From the NCBI GenBank assembly GCA_905480085.1, contig CAJQPD010000049.1, positions 1 to 7,027 of the forward strand: DNA of 7,027 nucleotides. Direction: 5' to 3'. Below the pieces are notes generated by a model that worked only from the letters and a program-made list of their open reading frames with translations, did not search any database and was not told the origin of the DNA. Positions 6,590-7,027 of this stretch are shown one piece after another; the stretch's first letter is position 1, and the number at the start of each line of letters is the position of its first letter. The DNA is from an uncultured Acidimicrobiia bacterium. GTDB taxonomy: Bacteria; Actinomycetota; Acidimicrobiia; Spongiisociales; JAENVV01. The position numbers and the translations under genes are program-made.

Positions 6590-7027
6590 ATGACTGATCA
6601 AGCGATCATCGATTGCCGGGGCGTCAAGAAATGGTTTGGCGATTTCCAGGCGCTGCGCGGCGTTGATCTGCAAGTAACCAAGGGCGAAGTGGTGGTCATT
6701 ATTGGTCCTTCCGGTTCCGGCAAGTCGACCTTCATTCGGTGCATCAACCGACTCGAAGTTCATCAGGAAGGTCAGATCTTCGTCGGTGGCATCGAACTGA
6801 CAAACGATGTTCGTAATATCGAAGCGATTCGCAAAGACGTCGGCATGGTGTTCCAGTCGTTCAACCTCTTTCCGCACCTCACCATCATGCAGAACATCAC
6901 GCTGGCGCCGATCTGGGTTAAGAAGCAGTCGAAGTCCGAGGCTGAGGAGTACGGACGCGAACTGCTCGAGCGGGTCGGAATTCCGGAGCAAGCCGACAAG
7001 TATCCCGGTCAGTTGTCAGGTGGTCAG
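6590..7027 (+). CDS. aapP: General L-amino-acid ABC transporter, ATP-binding protein (cut by right window edge)
   Basis: Cytoplasmic ATPase that powers the AapQ/AapM channel. The first 146 codons are visible and the frame is open to the edge. Family marks in order: IIDCRGVKKWFGDFQALRGV (6-25), Walker A GPSGSGKST (39-47), IRCINRLE (49-56), GQIFVGGIELTND (61-73), VGMVFQSFNLFPHLT (84-98) with the Q-loop glutamine at 89, NITLAPIWVKK (102-112), and IPEQADKYPGQLSGGQ (131-146), ending in the ABC signature. These are those of polar amino acid ATPases of the AapP/GlnQ group, which are usually about 240-260 residues. About 100 residues, including Walker B and the H-loop, must lie beyond the window. It sits 12 bases after aapM, so it belongs to the same operon. 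Confidence 0.94.
   Translation, partial: MTDQAIIDCRGVKKWFGDFQALRGVDLQVTKGEVVVIIGPSGSGKSTFIRCINRLEVHQEGQIFVGGIELTNDVRNIEAIRKDVGMVFQSFNLFPHLTIMQNITLAPIWVKKQSKSEAEEYGRELLERVGIPEQADKYPGQLSGGQ

Noticed and set aside
1..7027. Mobile element, CRISPR array, tRNA/rRNA or defence genes
   Set aside because: I saw no transposase or integrase motifs, terminal inverted repeats, regularly spaced repeats or RNA-gene signatures. Coding content is fully explained by the six genes.

Overview
The window looks like an ordinary chromosomal segment of a moderately GC-rich bacterium, most likely an actinomycetote. Acidimicrobiia is my best guess, from gene style only: a lipoprotein with a long Thr/Asp-rich linker, a GTG start, TAnnnT-type -10 hexamers and oversized Aap-type permeases. 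No 16S or other phylogenetic marker is present, so the placement is tentative.

Layout: (1) bases 1-980, minus strand, hold the N-terminal part of polyphosphate kinase (ppk1), cut off by the left edge. (2) A 58-base divergent gap follows. (3) Bases 1039-1719, plus strand, encode a uroporphyrinogen-III synthase-like protein (hemD). (4) A 149-base gap holds a candidate promoter and a terminator-like hairpin. (5) From 1869 to the right edge, plus strand, lies a complete-looking but right-truncated operon for a general L-amino-acid ABC importer of the Aap/Bzt type, in the canonical order: substrate-binding lipoprotein (aapJ), permease (aapQ), permease (aapM), ATPase (aapP). The ATPase is cut exactly at its LSGGQ signature.

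How the genes work together: AapJ is anchored outside the cell, captures amino acids and hands them to the AapQ/AapM membrane pair, and AapP hydrolyses ATP to drive import. A strong 13-bp hairpin sits between aapJ and aapQ and probably keeps the binding protein more abundant than the membrane subunits. aapQ and aapM overlap by one base (TAATG), so they are probably translationally coupled; aapP follows 12 bases after aapM with a good ribosome binding site. ppk1 and hemD are housekeeping genes with no obvious functional link to the importer.

The most unusual aspect is the size of both permeases (524 and 620 residues). Each carries a large extra block of membrane segments outside, or inserted into, the conserved MetI-type core. 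I see no mobile element, CRISPR array, tRNA, rRNA or defence system, and I do not think the window contains a truly new system.
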